Shown: positions 21,642 through 33,705 of the stretch, in pieces
Layout: every line of letters begins with the position of its first letter
Position numbering within the stretch: the first letter of the stretch is position 1
Assembly: GCF_000002595.2 (NCBI RefSeq)
Contig: NC_057015.1
Location: 6,867,668 to 6,931,667 of the forward strand
Source: Chlamydomonas reinhardtii
Taxonomy: Eukaryota; Chlorophyta; Chlorophyceae; Chlamydomonadales; Chlamydomonadaceae
DNA length: 64,000 nucleotides
Direction: 5' to 3'
The notes under the pieces: generated by a model
What the model was told of the DNA's origin: nothing
Database searches by the model: none
What the model saw: the letters and a program-made list of their open reading frames with translations, nothing else
Position numbers and translations under genes: made by a program

Positions 21642-24558
21642 ATGGGCACAAATTATTTGCTGCCGCTTGCCGCGTATTTTCTAGCCTGCTGCGTCGCAGC
21701 GCAGCCTTCGCTGGACTTCACCTCAATTCTGGCGGACGCGCGTGGTGGTCTGGAGGATGTGAGGCGGTGGCGGCGTGATCTGCACATGATGCCGGAGGTG
21801 CGAGGCTGTCACATGGGCGGGGAGGCCGTCGAGCACCGACATGAAGTTAATCGGTCTCGGCGTGCGTACCGACGCCTCATTCATTTTGGCGCCCCCAACC
21901 GTGCAGCTCTCTTTCCAAGAGCACAACACATCCGCCTACATTCGGGCTCAGCTGGACGCCCTGGGCATACCGTACACCTACCCGCTGGGCGTGACTGGCA
22001 TCCGGGCGGTGCTAAGCGGTGAGGCGGGCCCATCGTGCTTGTTAGGCAGCACGCGGAGAACGGATTTGCGGGTGGAGCGGGCATGGAGTCGGAGGGCAGG
22101 GGACGACGGGGCCGGAGGCTTAGAATACCGTTGTCGCACAACTACAATACGGCCATGACGCCAACGGGCCATGGGCTTGGCCCGCCAAGCTACTAGAACG
22201 GCTTGGCGCAGTGTGCGCGCGCGCATACTCCCGCTGTGTTTCCTCTGGTGAGCTTTAACTCCGTTTCTCCCAGGCGCCGGAGGCGACGCGGGGCCCACTG
22301 TCGCCCTGCGTGCCGACATTGACGGACTGCCCATCACTGAGGAGCACGCCGACCTGCCGTACACGTCACGTACCCCGGGGCGCATGCATGCCTGCGGCCA
22401 CGACTCCCACGCGGCCATGCTGCTGGGGGCCGCCAAGTGAGCTCTCTGCTGGGTTCGTGTCGTGTTCGAGCGTGTATGCGGAGGGTATGTGCGTGTAAGC
22501 AGCCTGTCGCAGCCCTGCGCAGATACCCGCGCCACGGTGCGCTGGCGTTCGGGCACGAGCTCTTGGCGTCGCCTGCATTTCCACCAGCTGCCGCCCACTC
22601 TCACTGTCTCACAGGCTGCTCAAGGCGCGTGAGTCGCAGCTGCCGGGCCGGGTGGTGCTGCTGTTCCAGCCGGCGGAGGAGGGCTTGGGCGGCGCGCGGG
22701 CGCTCATACGTGACGGCGCCGTGGCAGACGTGGAGGCCATACACGGACTGCATGTGTTGCCCGACCTGCCCAGCGGTGCGGTGCGGCGCAATGCGGTGCG
22801 GTCTGGGAAAGCGCTAGGGAGGACTTTGGGGAGTATGAGAGACGTTGGACTACGGGCGTCAACAGGCTACATTCTCCTCGCCAGTGCCGTATCGGAAGAA
22901 ATGGCGCGTTGAGATTTCACATAAATGCATCCTTTCTTGTCCAGCCCATCCGTGCTACAGTTGCTGCCCAGAATTGTCCTATCCGCTGGTGTTCCAACAG
23001 ATTTGCCATGTCATTATTTCACGCATGCACACAGGCATCATCGGCACGCGGCCCGGCACCATCATGGCCGCCTCCGACCGCTTCGAGTTTGTGGTGCGGG
23101 GGCTGGGCGGACACGGCGCACTGCCGCACACCACCCGGGACCCGGTGGTGGCGGCGGCGGCGGTGGTGACGGCGCTGCAGACGCTGGTGTCACGCGAGAC
23201 GTCGCCCGTTGACGCGGCGGTTGTGACCGTGTCCAGGTGCGTATGGGTTTGTGTTGGTGGGGACGGGGTGAACTTCATTTTTGTGGTGGCTACACACAGA
23301 GGTTACGCGGCTGAACTTCATTTTTGTGCCGGCTACACACAGAGGTTACGCGGCTTGAGAACTTGAGCACAGAGCACGGCGAAGAGGGTGCCGCAGCCTT
23401 CACGCCCGCTACTCCATCATCCCATGTCACTCCGGGGCGTGCAGGTTCAACACGGGTCCGGGCGCCGCCAACGTCATCCCGGAGTCCGTCGAGCTGCAGG
23501 GCACTGTGCGCGCCCTCACGCAAGCCACCTTCGAGCGCCTGCACCGCCGCCTGGAGGAGGTGGCGGCGGGCGTGGCGGCGGCGTACGGCTGCAGCGTTAC
23601 CAATGTGTCGTGGAGCGAAGTGCCGTACCCACCGACTGTGGTGAGTGTAATGCCAGCGAATCTTTATAAGACCCGTCGCGCCGGCAATCCGTTCTGATGA
23701 CACTGCGAACACGGGGCTTGCGAATGTGGGTGCCTGTAAAGCACCGTGTTTACCTGTCCCTGCCGCATGGCTATGCCACTCTTGCCTGTACACAACACTG
23801 CTACCGTCACCTCAAAACAGAACGAGGCCCGCATGGTGGAGCTGGTGCTGGACGTGGCAGCAGAGCTGTTGGGCTCGGAGGCGGAGGCGGAGGTGACGGC
23901 GGCGGGTGGGACAGCGACAGGAGCAGGTGGTGGCGGTGACAGCACGCAGCGGGTGCGGGTAATTGAGCCCCTGCTGGCCGCGGAGGACTTCTCCTTTTAC
24001 GGCGGCGTAGTGCCACAGGTGGGCTGTGTCTGAGGGCCTGCGGCTTAGTGCTTGACACGGATCATGAAGTAAGGGGACTGACATACGTCCTTCTTGCCAC
24101 CACCGCCGCTTGAGCCCGTTACCGCGCGCTCCGCCCGACTCGCAGGCCGCGTTCACCTTCCTGGGCATTGGCGATCCGGCCAAAGGCACAAACGCCGGCC
24201 TGCACACGCCGCGCTTCCAGGTGCGCGAAGTGATGCACACTGCTTGCCCAGCAGCCATACGCAGCTGCCCCTGTCCATTCAAGCGATTTGGCGCTGCTGT
24301 GGAAGCCATCCGGCCCGTGACACACGAGCCCGCACTGCCGTAATCATTACGACGTGCATGGCGTGTGTCGCTGTGTGCGGTATCGCCTCTGCGCATGTGC
24401 AGGTGGACGAGGAGCAGATGCCGCTGGGTGCGGCGCTGCACGCGGCGGTGGCGGTGCGCTGGCTGCAGGACCGGGCGGCAGCCGCGGCGCAGGTGGAAGC
24501 CGAGGTTCGCAAGAAGGCGGCGAAGGCAACAGGGTCAGCAGGGCATGAGGACTTGTAA
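21642..24558 (+). CDS. M20 metallo-amidohydrolase, IAA-amino-acid hydrolase (ILR1)-like
   Basis: Nine exons (21642-21797, 21907-22018, 22274-22436, 22615-22775, 23035-23236, 23445-23640, 23821-24018, 24146-24220, 24403-24558) give 472 residues. The N-terminus [17 protein letters not shown] is a signal peptide. The M20/M40 catalytic core is complete: [13 protein letters not shown] (102-114), [18 protein letters not shown] with metal ligands Cys130 and His132, and QPAEEG with Glu165/166. The dimerisation domain has [16 protein letters not shown], and [10 protein letters not shown] supplies the last ligand region. Plant ILR1/ILL enzymes release auxin from amino-acid conjugates; bacterial relatives cleave hippurate or N-acyl amino acids. 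In an alga a role in hydrolysing N-acyl amino acids after secretion or in the endomembrane system is an inference. The C-terminus adds an Ala-rich charged extension. Confidence 0.92.
23269..23354 (+). repeat. 43-bp tandem duplication inside an intron
   Basis: Two copies of a unit starting TGAACTTCATTTTTGTG at 23269 and 23312, both ending in CTACACACAGAGGTTACGCG. They lie in the intron 23237-23444 of the amidohydrolase gene. Confidence 0.9.
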
Positions 24559-24706
24559 CGGCTTGCGGGGCACGCCTGCAGGTCAGGCCTGCAGGAGGAG
24601 GCAAAGCGGCAGTGGCATTGTTGCAGCTCAGTTGCAGTTGTCATCGTATGCGTGACAGGCGTCAGCGTTCGGAGCGTTCGGACGGGCGCTGTCGTGTGTG
24701 GAGTTG

Positions 24707-24711
24707 TGTAA
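24707..24711 (+). terminator. Poly(A) signal TGTAA of the amidohydrolase gene
   Basis: TGTAA about 150 bp beyond the stop codon, on the sense strand, as expected for a Chlamydomonas nuclear 3' UTR. Confidence 0.7.
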
Positions 24712-25606
24712 TGTGGAATGAGAGCGGGCGTTATAAGGGCCCTGCTTCGCGGCCTGTGAGCGGCAGCCGGTACGGGCCTGGGCAGTGGCTCCGTAAGACA
24801 TAGGTTCTGATGGCGCCGGTTGTTATTGTTTTGGAATGGGCTGGTAAGTAATGAGGCAGAGCTGTATCCCCGAGTGTTTCGCGCTGACTCAGCCTTGGCT
24901 GCGGAGTGCTGGGCAAAGCATGTGGTACAGTTCTTACAGAGCTTGGGCGTACAGGCGCCTGAGGGCACGCCCTTTTACGGAGCAATGATTATGCTAGGCT
25001 GCAAGTGCCGCAAAGTTGCACTTCAGGAGAGTAAAAGCAAAAGCTGGAGGCGATGTGGGAGGCAGCCGCCGCAGAAGCTGACCCGCGCACCGAGGGTAGC
25101 TTTGCCAAGCCGGTTCGATACTGTCCCTGGATACACGAAGGCAAGGCATTTCCTGTACATGGCATTGCGTACATACGTGAGGACCTGCATATCTACATAT
25201 CTTGTCTAGAGGGGCTATATGTTCCAATTATAGCTATATCAGCGCATGGTCACTAGATGTTCGTGCACTGTCCCTATGGACAACTATTTGTGCATAGGGA
25301 GAGCATACTCCCACGTACCACTGAGAGTAACATGCGTATCCATCGCCCCCCGGCTTGCAAGCATACCGGTACCTGTACTGTAAGTGTAACTGGTTGTAAT
25401 GTTACAAGTCAGACAAGATGTTGTAGCTGGCCTTGGGACCCTACGGGGCACGTCCGCGTGAAGCTCCACAATGATATCCGCCAGTATCCGCCACGTATCC
25501 GCACACACGCACCGGCAACGTACTTGGATCGGCCATCCACGGCAGTGTACGGCGCTTCACAGCTTCACTACCTCACACGCCCACTTATTTAAGCAGTTGG
25601 CAAAAA

Positions 25607-25611
25607 TTACA
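25607..25611 (-). terminator. Probable poly(A) signal TGTAA of the mTERF gene
   Basis: TTACA on the plus strand, about 290 bp beyond the stop codon of the minus-strand mTERF gene. Confidence 0.5.
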
Positions 25612-25902
25612 GCCTTTCGGATGTGGCATGATGTCACGGCGCCACGCTGCTTCACCGCAGCTGCAACCGCCTGACCCTCCCCTGCGCCTGACCGCCCCAC
25701 CACGCCACGCACACAGATAGTCATCTGACTAGGATTGCTAGGTATAAATCAGCCTAAGACAGATGCGCCCGGCAGCAGCCAGCACTGCACGCCACAAGCG
25801 CTGGCCCCGCTACGTCCTCCCCGTCAGTCCGCCGGCATCGAGCTCAATCCGTGAACACAAAAGCATGCAAGCACAACAAACAAAGCACCACCCGCAACAT
25901 CA

Positions 25903-28900
25903 TCAACCCTGCACTAGCAAATAAAACAGCGAAAGCTGCTCCTCAAACTTCTTCCGCCCCGCCTTTGTGAACGCCCTGTCCGCGCACCAGCCCAACAGCG
26001 ATTCCCACTCTGCCGCCGCCGTCTCGTACTCGCCCCGCACCAATAACAGCTCCTCCTCACTCACCTCCTCCCCACCCGCCGCTCCTGCCCTTGCCCCTGA
26101 CCCCAATGCTGCTGCTGACCCAGATGCAGACCCAGACACTGGGCTTGATGCTCGGGATGAAGATGAGAAGGTTGACGAGGCGTACAGCAACGCCCCCGCT
26201 GACAACGAAGGCGAGCGCCGCCCGCCGGCCCGTCGCAGCTCCAGCGCCGCCCGCCGCAGGAAGTCCTCGTCGCTGCCCTCCACCAACCATCTCAGGTCCA
26301 GCACCGCCCCCTGGCCCACGTCACCGCCCTCATCCCCATCCTCCTCATCCGCTTCCCCCCATCTCCCACTTTGCCCCGCCTCGTCAGCCGCTGCCGCCGA
26401 GCCCTCCTGCACAGCTGCCGGCGCCGGCGGCGTCGCCAGGCGTGCCGCCAGGCCGCGTGTCGCCACAAACATGAGCCGGGGCCCGGAGGTCTTGGCCAGG
26501 CTGGCCAGCAGGTAGGGCGGGTATGCGAGCAGGTCAGCCTCTCCGCCGTTCGCGGCCTCGGTCAGGAAGGTCCAGCGGCTCTCCAGCTGCTCCGGCGCCA
26601 GGGACAGGATCTCGGGGGCGCCGCGCAGCAGCGCCGCCAGCGACTGCAGTGGGTGGGCGGCGGCGTGGGAGGGCAGCAATACGCATGAGTTGACAGGGCA
26701 TGGCATGTACGTGTGTGCACATGTGTGTGCATGTGTGTTAAGAAGCACAAGGAAAGAATTGCGCAAACACATTGTATGCGATGCAGCAAAACTATGGTGT
26801 ACGGATGTTTACCTGGAGTTACCTCGCATACCTGCTGCTGTGAGCCGCCCGGAAGGGCATGTGTGTGCGTGTGCGTGCGTGCATGCGTGCGTCTATGCGT
26901 GTGTGTGTGTGTTCTGTGTGTGCGTGTACATTTAAGGCGTGGTGAGGAAAGCGGCCGCATTGGCCTGGAGCCGGCGGCAGTCGCACCCTGGACTTGGCCT
27001 CCCTCTCCATTCCCTCACACCTGCTGGTCCAGCCCCATGGCTCCCTGCAAGAGCCTCAGGTTGGGCACCAGGCGGCTCTCGGGGGGGTATTTGAGCGCCT
27101 CGGGCACTCGCCGCAGCAGCGCCGCCGCCGCCTGCGGCCCGCCCTCCACCACCGCCTCCAGCGCCGCCAACTTGGGCGCCACCGCGGTGGGCCAGTTCGC
27201 CAGGCCGTGCACCCTGTGTCCGGAGTGTACGAGGTGTGGGGTGGGCTGTCAGAAAACGGTAGGGAGGCACGTTTGTTAGAGGGAGGATCAGGGGAGGGTG
27301 CATACGGTAATCTTCAAAACGCCAAGCGGGTTTGCTGTGCCAATGTCGAACTACCGTACTGCCGTGAACAATGGTCGCGCTGTGCTCATCCCATGCCCAC
27401 CCGCCCCGCCCCGCCGCGCCACTCACCAGCCGTACCAGTCCTCATGCAGCACGCCACGCAACAGGCCCGGCGCCTCGGGGCCGAGGCCGCGCAGGAAGGC
27501 CAGCCGGGGGGCCAGCTCGGTGGCAACGGGGGCTGCCAGCAGTGCCGGGTACTGGCACGCCACCTGACCCAGCAGCTCGGGTGCGATGCCAGCCTCGCTA
27601 GCCAGGAAGTCGGCGGCCGCCTGACGAGGTGGTGGCGATGCATGTGTGTGTGCGAGGCGGGATAAGGGTATTCGGACAGGGACGATACAGGGCTGCCAGC
27701 GACGCAGCAGGTGCATCACATGCAACCGCGTGTAGCCCCGCTGCTGCCTGGTTGTGATTCTTCCGCCCAAACCCTCGTGCAGCCCCAATGCGTGCCGCCG
27801 GGGCCTCACCCCTGCCACGCCAGTAGCAGTCACAACACGCAACACGCAACCGGAATAGCCTCAGTCCCGGCCGCGCACCTCGAAGTCGACCTGCTCCGAC
27901 AGCAGCGCCCGCCACTTGAATATGGGGCCAACAATTTGGTCGTTGGGCACACCCAGCCGCTTCAGGAACAGGAACACCTGGAGGCGGAGGGATAGTATGG
28001 GCGCCGTCGCTCTATCGGTGCAAGACTGACTGGGGCTGGGGAAAGCGCAAGTAGCCCGTACACAATGACGTGACGGGTGAGCATGGGGACTGCGGGTGTG
28101 CGTGTGAGCGGCAGTCGTTACATCAGTCGTTTTGACCCAGGGCCAAAACCCACAAGTTGTCAGTACAAGGCTCGGCTAGCTACCGAGTCCGGCCCGCTGA
28201 ATCCGCTACCGCCGCACCTGGCCCGCCCGGAAGACGGACGAGTTGGCCAACACGTCCGGCGAATTCAACAGCAGCCTGTTGTACACGCACACGCGTGACA
28301 CATGTGCGTACGGTATTACGCATATGAAGGCCGGCATGTGCTTGTGAATGTACAAGCACCGTTTCAAGCGCTCTGCCTGGCCAGGCATGTCGCACCAAGC
28401 CGTGGATCCGCCCGCTTCGCCCCCGCGCATGCCGGCCCCCTCCACACGCCGTTACGCCGCCAAATGCTCGGCAGACAGCAGGTCCTGCGCCACCCTTCCC
28501 AACCGCCTCCGCGCCACCCCGCACTCACTCCTGCACGGCCAGTCGCTGGAAGCCGAAGGAGCCCAGGAAGTCCACCCACGTGGCCACGGGGGCGGTGAGG
28601 ATGGCGGGGTAGCGCTCCAGCAGCCCGCCCAGGGAGCGCCGCGGCACAGCATCGCGCAGCGCCTCCAGCGCGGCACACATCTGGAGGAAGAAGTGTGTTT
28701 GTGTGTGGGGGGTGGGGGGTGGGCGTGCGGTGCAACTTGCGGTACGGCTGAACGGCACACACCCCGCCTTCAGAGAGGCGCCTAGCAGACGTCGAGATGC
28801 CCCGTCCCAACCCTGCACACCCCTGCCCTAGCTCACAGCTACCTGAGCATGGTCTGCGCCCTGCAGTGCAGGACTGCCGAGCACCAGCACCGGGCTGGCG

Positions 28901-29094
28901 TTCACCTCAGACAGCTGCGACTCCAGCGTGGTGGTGGTCGCTGTCGCCGAGTGGTTCGATGATGATTCTGGATAAGAGCAGCTAGCACGCGCTCGCCGCA
29001 GCGCCACCGCGCTGGGCACCGCACGAAGCGTGCCATGAAGCGAACCTGGTGCGCGTTGTGGCGCCAAACAACGTTGTCCTACAAGCGCTCTCAT
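25903..29094 (-). CDS. mTERF-repeat protein, probably organellar
   Basis: Seven exons (28843-29094, 28529-28680, 28218-28275, 27879-27977, 27427-27620, 27021-27213, 25903-26643) give 562 residues. The first ~50 residues (MRALVGQRCLAPQRAPGSLH onward) are Arg/Ala-rich and acid-free, like an organelle targeting peptide. mTERF-type helical repeats follow with the usual L..P..L pattern, for example GGLLERYPAILTAPVATW, LLLNSPDVLANSSV, CQYPALLAAPVATELAPR, LLRRVPEALKYPPE and LLRGAPEILSLAPEQLESR. A late repeat ends in LLAYPPYLLASLA. The last exon continues into a Ser/Glu/Asp-rich insertion before a helical end near RKKFEEQLSLFYLLVQG. mTERF proteins bind organellar nucleic acids and act in transcription, splicing or ribosome assembly. 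An upstream in-frame ATG exists at 29260-29262; I chose 29094 because it gives a cleaner targeting peptide. Confidence 0.85.
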
Positions 29095-29320
29095 TGTTTC
29101 ATACAGGTGACTTGAATGCGACCGGTGAACTCGGTAGAGCGACCAAGTCGTATGCACGGCATGCCGACCTGCATCACTCCGCCTCAATCTCAAATACTGT
29201 CTGGTTTTAAAGCATAGTGAGTTTTTTGATGCGCATGCATTATACTTGTATATACAGTACATATAATGATATCATGCTGTTGTGCTAGTAGGTAGATACG
29301 AGCTCAGTTGCATTTCAGAC
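29095..29320. promoter_or_regulatory. Bidirectional promoter between the mTERF and DnaJ genes
   Basis: 226 bp between two divergent start codons. It contains an AT-rich core (TTGTATATACAG near 29245) unusual for the local GC content that could serve as a TATA-like element. No defined factor site can be named. Confidence 0.5.
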
Positions 29321-32300
29321 ATGCTTTTGACCCGCTTAGGAGGGCCACAGATACAACCAATTGCGTTTGCATCAACTCCTGGGCGCTCCGTTGGTCGCGT
29401 TTTGCACACGCACCGCAAAACTTCGTGTAGGGCTTCGCAATCCTCCGGCGCCTCGACCGGCCGGCACGGCTCGCTGTATGGATTCTTGGGGCTAAACAGT
29501 GAAGCCACCGCGGCGGAGGTCCGGGCGGCGTACCGGGCGTCAGCGCGGAGGCTTCACCCCGACACGAACCCCTCGCCCACAGCACTCGCGGACTTTCAAG
29601 TGCGTGCGCGATGCGGCGCGGCAATATGTAAAATGTTCATGTGGAGAGCGATAAAGCGTAGGACTAATCGTGTGTGCCCGTTTGGCGGCAAAGCTGCGAG
29701 CTTGCCGCTGTCGTGCGTGTGTGTGCGTGCGGCACGCCACGATGCCGCAACCGTCACCGCAAAGCTGCCCCTGCCCCCAAACAAATGGATGTTCTCGGGC
29801 TGTAAGCCTGCACCCTCAAATACAGAACACTATTTAATGTCATGGCGTGCGCTTGCGCCAGCCTGCCTGCACGGCCCCACACCTGCCGTACCCACACCAC
29901 TGCCTCCACCTCCCTTCCCTTACCGCCGCCAGCCGCACACCACACAGACTCCCTCCCAACACCCACATGTCACACTCCCACTCCCACTCACCGTACCGTA
30001 CCACAGCGGCTCAAGGCGGCGTACGAGGTGCTGTCAGATGCCGGGCTGCGGCGCCTGTACGACAGCGGCGGGCTGGGCTCGCTGGGGCCGCGGTACGCGG
30101 ACCTAGCCGCCCTCATAGCGGCGGCCCATGACGCCACGACCGGCGCAACGGAGCCGGCGGACGCAGCCGGCAGAGGTCACAGCACTACTAGCAGCAATAG
30201 CAACAGCAGCAAATCGGGCGCTGCATGTGGAACGGGCCACGGCGCCGGTGACGCGCGGGGCGCGCGGGGGAGGCGCAGCCAGGGCGGCGTAGGCAGTGCG
30301 GGCGGTGCGCCGGGCAGCGGGCGAGCTCGGGCGGCGGCGGCGGCGGCGCCTCGCGGCCGCGATGTGCACACGGTGTTGGGCATGTTGCTGAGCGAGGCGG
30401 CGCAGGGAGTGGACAAGACGGTGGTGTATGAGGCCATGTGCGCGTGCGGGGAGTGCCAGGTGGGCAGGGGATGGGCGGGGGTGGTTGTAAATTCCAGCCC
30501 AAACTAAACCAAACCAAGCGGGTGGGGGTGGTTCGGGGTGGACTGAGGGCGTGGGGGAAGGGGCGGGTGGTTGGTACTTGGTGGGCGGGCTGGGATGGTC
30601 TCGCCGTTTGCCGATTGCTGTGTCGGGGTTGTCTTGTCGTGTCTGCGTGGATGACACATGTGCGTGTGCACACGCACGCAACAGGGGAGCGGCGAGGTGG
30701 GCGCCATTTCCTGCTGCCAGGTGTGTGCCGGCAGCGGGCGTGTGCTGCGGTCCGAGGTGCTGGGTTTTGGCGAGGTGACGGCGGCGTGGGACCCGGTGCG
30801 GCTGCCGCGGGCAGTGGGGCGGGGCCCCTGCCCCGCCTGCGCCGGCAGCGGAGTGGTGCCGCGGCCCGTCTGCCCCAGGTGCGGGTGCTGCTGCTGGTGG
30901 CCGGGTGCTCGGGTGTCAGTGAGAGCGTGGGCGATGCTGCATCGTGCCGGCCAGTGGTGGTGTAGCCGTTGTTCATAGAAGTTGTGTGATCGACATGCAT
31001 GTGCAATGTGGGAATGACGGACTGACTTGGTTGCCACGGCCTATTTTGTTTTTGTGTGTGTGTGTATGTGTTGTGCGTTGCATATCGCACAGGTGCCGGG
31101 GGCGCGGGCGGCGGCGCGGCGCACGCGAGCTGGCGGTGGCGGTGCCGGCGGGGGTGGAGAGCGGCCAGCTGCTGCGGCTGCGGGGCGAGGGGCACGCGGG
31201 GCGGCGGGGCGCGCCCGCAGGTGACCTCATTGTGCAGCTCATGGTAGGTGTGAGGCGTGTGCGGACGGCTGATGGCTGACGACGGACGACTGACGCAGTG
31301 AGCCCGCATATACCTGCGTATGATGCACCGTGCGCTGACTTCGCGCTAACCTGCCGTCTAAGTAATCGGCACCAGTACAGCTGAGTGGTCGGCCGACAGA
31401 TGCCCTGCCGCCTGGCCTCCCGCCTCACGCCCGTCTCACGCCGCCCCCCACCCGCCTACCTGCTGCCTCCCGCCCGCCTGCCTGTCCATCTGCCTACCTG
31501 CCTGCCCGCCTGCCTGCTGCCCGCCTGCCCCCCCCCCCCCGCCAGGTGTACCCGGACCCCAACCTGGCGCGTGTGGGCGACCTGGACCTGCACAGCCACC
31601 TGGCGGTGGACGTGTGGGTGGCGCTGCTGGGCGGGGCGGTGGCGGTGGACACGCTGGGGGGCAGCCGCATGCTGGAGGTGCCGCCGGGTGGGTGCCGGCG
31701 GGTGGGCGCCGGGTACAAGGGGGTGGCGGGAGCCGGTGGTGGCAGTGCTGGGGCTATGGTTGGGGCTGCCAGCTACGCCGAGCTGCGGCGAGCATCTATT
31801 GTCTGCTAATGGATGCGAAGGTTGCGAAGTTAGGGGACCGCAGTCATGGGCCGTTGGGGTGAATACGGGGTGGGTAGGTTGGCTGCTCGCAACTGCGCTG
31901 GCGGGCCGGATAGCGCTTGTGATGCCCCGTCCAACTCGCGCTGCCACCTACACCCATGCCGCTTCTCCTTCCCAGCCTGGGCCTTTTAGCCACCCCAACC
32001 CCGGCACACTGCCCGACCCGCAACACTCCCGCACTCCCCCTCCTCACCCAAGCCTCGCCGCTCCTCTCCCCCGCAACGCAGGCGCTCAGCCTGGCGACGT
32101 GCTTTGTATGGCTGGGGCGGGCGTGGCGCGTGCCGTCGCGCCGGTCGCCGCACCCGCAGCAGCCACAGGTTCCAGGCAGAACCCGGGCCCTGCCTCGGGC
32201 CCCAGCTTAGGCGCGGGCGCGGGCGCCGGGGCGCTGGTGCGCGGCGACCACTACTTCACATTGAGCGTCAACGTGCCGCGTGCCGACTCGCTGTGTGGGC

Positions 32301-32470
32301 CGTCGCAGGCGCTGCTGAGGCGCCTGGCGTTGATTGACAGCACATTACCGCGAGCGGGAGTGAGGGCGGAACGGGTGCGGTCGTCGAGGCGGGGCGTGCA
32401 AAGTGAGGAGGAGGGGGTGGATGGAGGGCCAGGAGGCTCAGGCGAGTCGGGAGCGTCAGGAGGGACGTAG
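29321..32470 (+). CDS. DnaJ/Hsp40 co-chaperone (type I-like), probably organellar
   Basis: Six exons (29321-29599, 30007-30459, 30685-30878, 31093-31243, 31546-31687, 32082-32470) give 535 residues. After a basic, targeting-like N-terminus (about residues 1-48) comes the J domain: SLYGFLGL (51-58), ARRLHPD with the HPD triad at 79-81, and RLKAAYEVLSDAGLRRLYD. An intron splits the J domain. A Ser/Gly/Ala-rich stretch replaces the usual G/F region. The zinc domain has three CxxCxGxG-type motifs (CQVCAGSG, CPACAGSG, CPRCRGRG); the first of the normal four is reduced to CACGEC. The substrate-binding part shows AVAVPAGVESGQLLRLRGEG, typical of DnaJ. It would stimulate Hsp70 and bind unfolded clients; chloroplast or mitochondrial location is inferred. 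The C-terminus is low-complexity and acidic. Confidence 0.88.
30485..30518 (+). repeat. Dispersed intronic element, copy 1
   Basis: Contains TTGTAAAT followed by CAGCCCAAACTAAACCAAAC within the intron 30460-30684 of the DnaJ gene, just after the splice donor. Near-identical copies occur at 53353-53392 (same orientation) and 54207-54244 (inverted), both in NAD kinase introns. Confidence 0.9.
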
Positions 32471-32743
32471 CAGCGCGAGCACTGTACTGGCACCAGAGCG
32501 AGAGCGAGCGGGATCAAGCGAGCGTGCAAGGATTGGAGTGGGCAGTGAAGAGAAACATTGAGTATGGTCTGGGAGGCTTTACTTACCATCAAGGCACTGA
32601 GCAGTGGACAAGTGCTTGCCTGCTTGGTTCAGTTGCTTCGGGCCCCCGGCTCCATTGGCCTGTGGGGATCAATCCAAGCTGTAGGCAGAAAGGCCGGCCA
32701 AGGGAACGGTGTTGGGGTTCAACAGCAAGTTTGGTTCGGTGTG

Positions 32744-32773
32744 CCGGAGGATGTGCCAGCGGACATCCTCCGG
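32744..32773. repeat. Perfect 11-bp inverted repeat (hairpin)
   Basis: CCGGAGGATGT at 32744-32754 pairs with ACATCCTCCGG at 32763-32773 around an 8-nt loop, about 275 bp downstream of the DnaJ stop codon. Confidence 0.9.
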
Positions 32774-32961
32774 TGCATGCGGCATGCCTTGGCGAGTTGC
32801 AAGTGGGTGGGTGTACGGTACATTACTTCATGACAGAGCCTCGGGTGCCCCCGGTCGGCTGGATATCGACAGTCCGCTGGCTTGCGTGGGCTGTAGACAG
32901 ACATCCCTGTCGCTGCAACTTACAACGCTGCATAAGACTGTCAGTGCGGCTATATTAGGCA

Positions 32962-33705
32962 GGGCATGGGCCGTGGCCGCGGACTCGCGAGCGATTCGTG
33001 CGTGCTGCTTCACAGATGGTCTTGGAAACATCACGGCCAGCGATCATTATCAAACACGTGACCGCCTTCCACCACTCTCTCAACCGTGACATCCGCCTGT
33101 CGTGTCGAAAGGAGTCCAATCCAACGCTGCACGCTTCGCTCATACGCACTAAATTGCGCCTTTGCACCCTCCCCGCCAGTCTGGTGACGCATGCGTCCAG
33201 ACCCAGCGCAATATAATACTGTCCCTGGCTGGCCAACTAAAGACGGTATCGCCTGGGTTGAAGTCTTGAAAATGAAACTATCAAGAGTCGGCAACGCATT
33301 CCGTCGAGGGGGCACAACTAGGCTAGGCATTTAGCTAGGGCGGGCTGGGGCCCATGATCGCGGTCCGTGCGTGCTGCTTGACGGATGGTTTGGAAACACC
33401 ACGGCCAGCCAACGCGACATGTTATGCCAATACAACGCTGCATGCGTCGCTCGTATGCATCAAATTGCGCCTTTGCATCCTCCCCGCCGGTCTTGTGTCG
33501 CGCGTTGGAGCCCGCATGCGTCCAGACCCAGTGCAACGCACGCCCCCGTCCTTACAATAGTGTCCCTGGCTGGCCAACTAAAGCCACTATCGTCTGGGTT
33601 CCGTGCAGTAACGTATTCCCCGGCATACCAAGAAGCAGACACCATCAAGATGAAACTGGCAAGAGTCGGTAACGCAAGCCTGTTGAGGGGGCACAACTAG
33701 GGTAG
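32962..33705 (+). repeat. Diverged tandem duplication of about 370 bp
   Basis: Copy 1 (about 32962-33329) and copy 2 (about 33343-33705) share long blocks: CGTGCGTGCTGCTT, AAATTGCGCCTTTGCA, GTCCCTGGCTGGCCAACTAA and GAGGGGGCACAACTAG. There are scattered substitutions and small indels; the offset drifts from 369 to 379 bp. Copies are related but clearly not recent. Confidence 0.85.

Larger units (their letters stand above)
24559..25902. other. Convergent 3' spacer, no gene seen
   Basis: 1.3 kb between the stop codons of the amidohydrolase and mTERF genes. It holds their 3' UTRs, an 8-bp-arm hairpin at 25271-25300 (TCCCTATG / CATAGGGA) and AT-rich tracts near 25190-25250. No coding region recognised. 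Confidence 0.6.

Noticed and set aside
24820-25209. Plus-strand frame of 129 codons in the 3' spacer
   Set aside because: No recognisable family, lies in a convergent spacer, composition like non-coding DNA.
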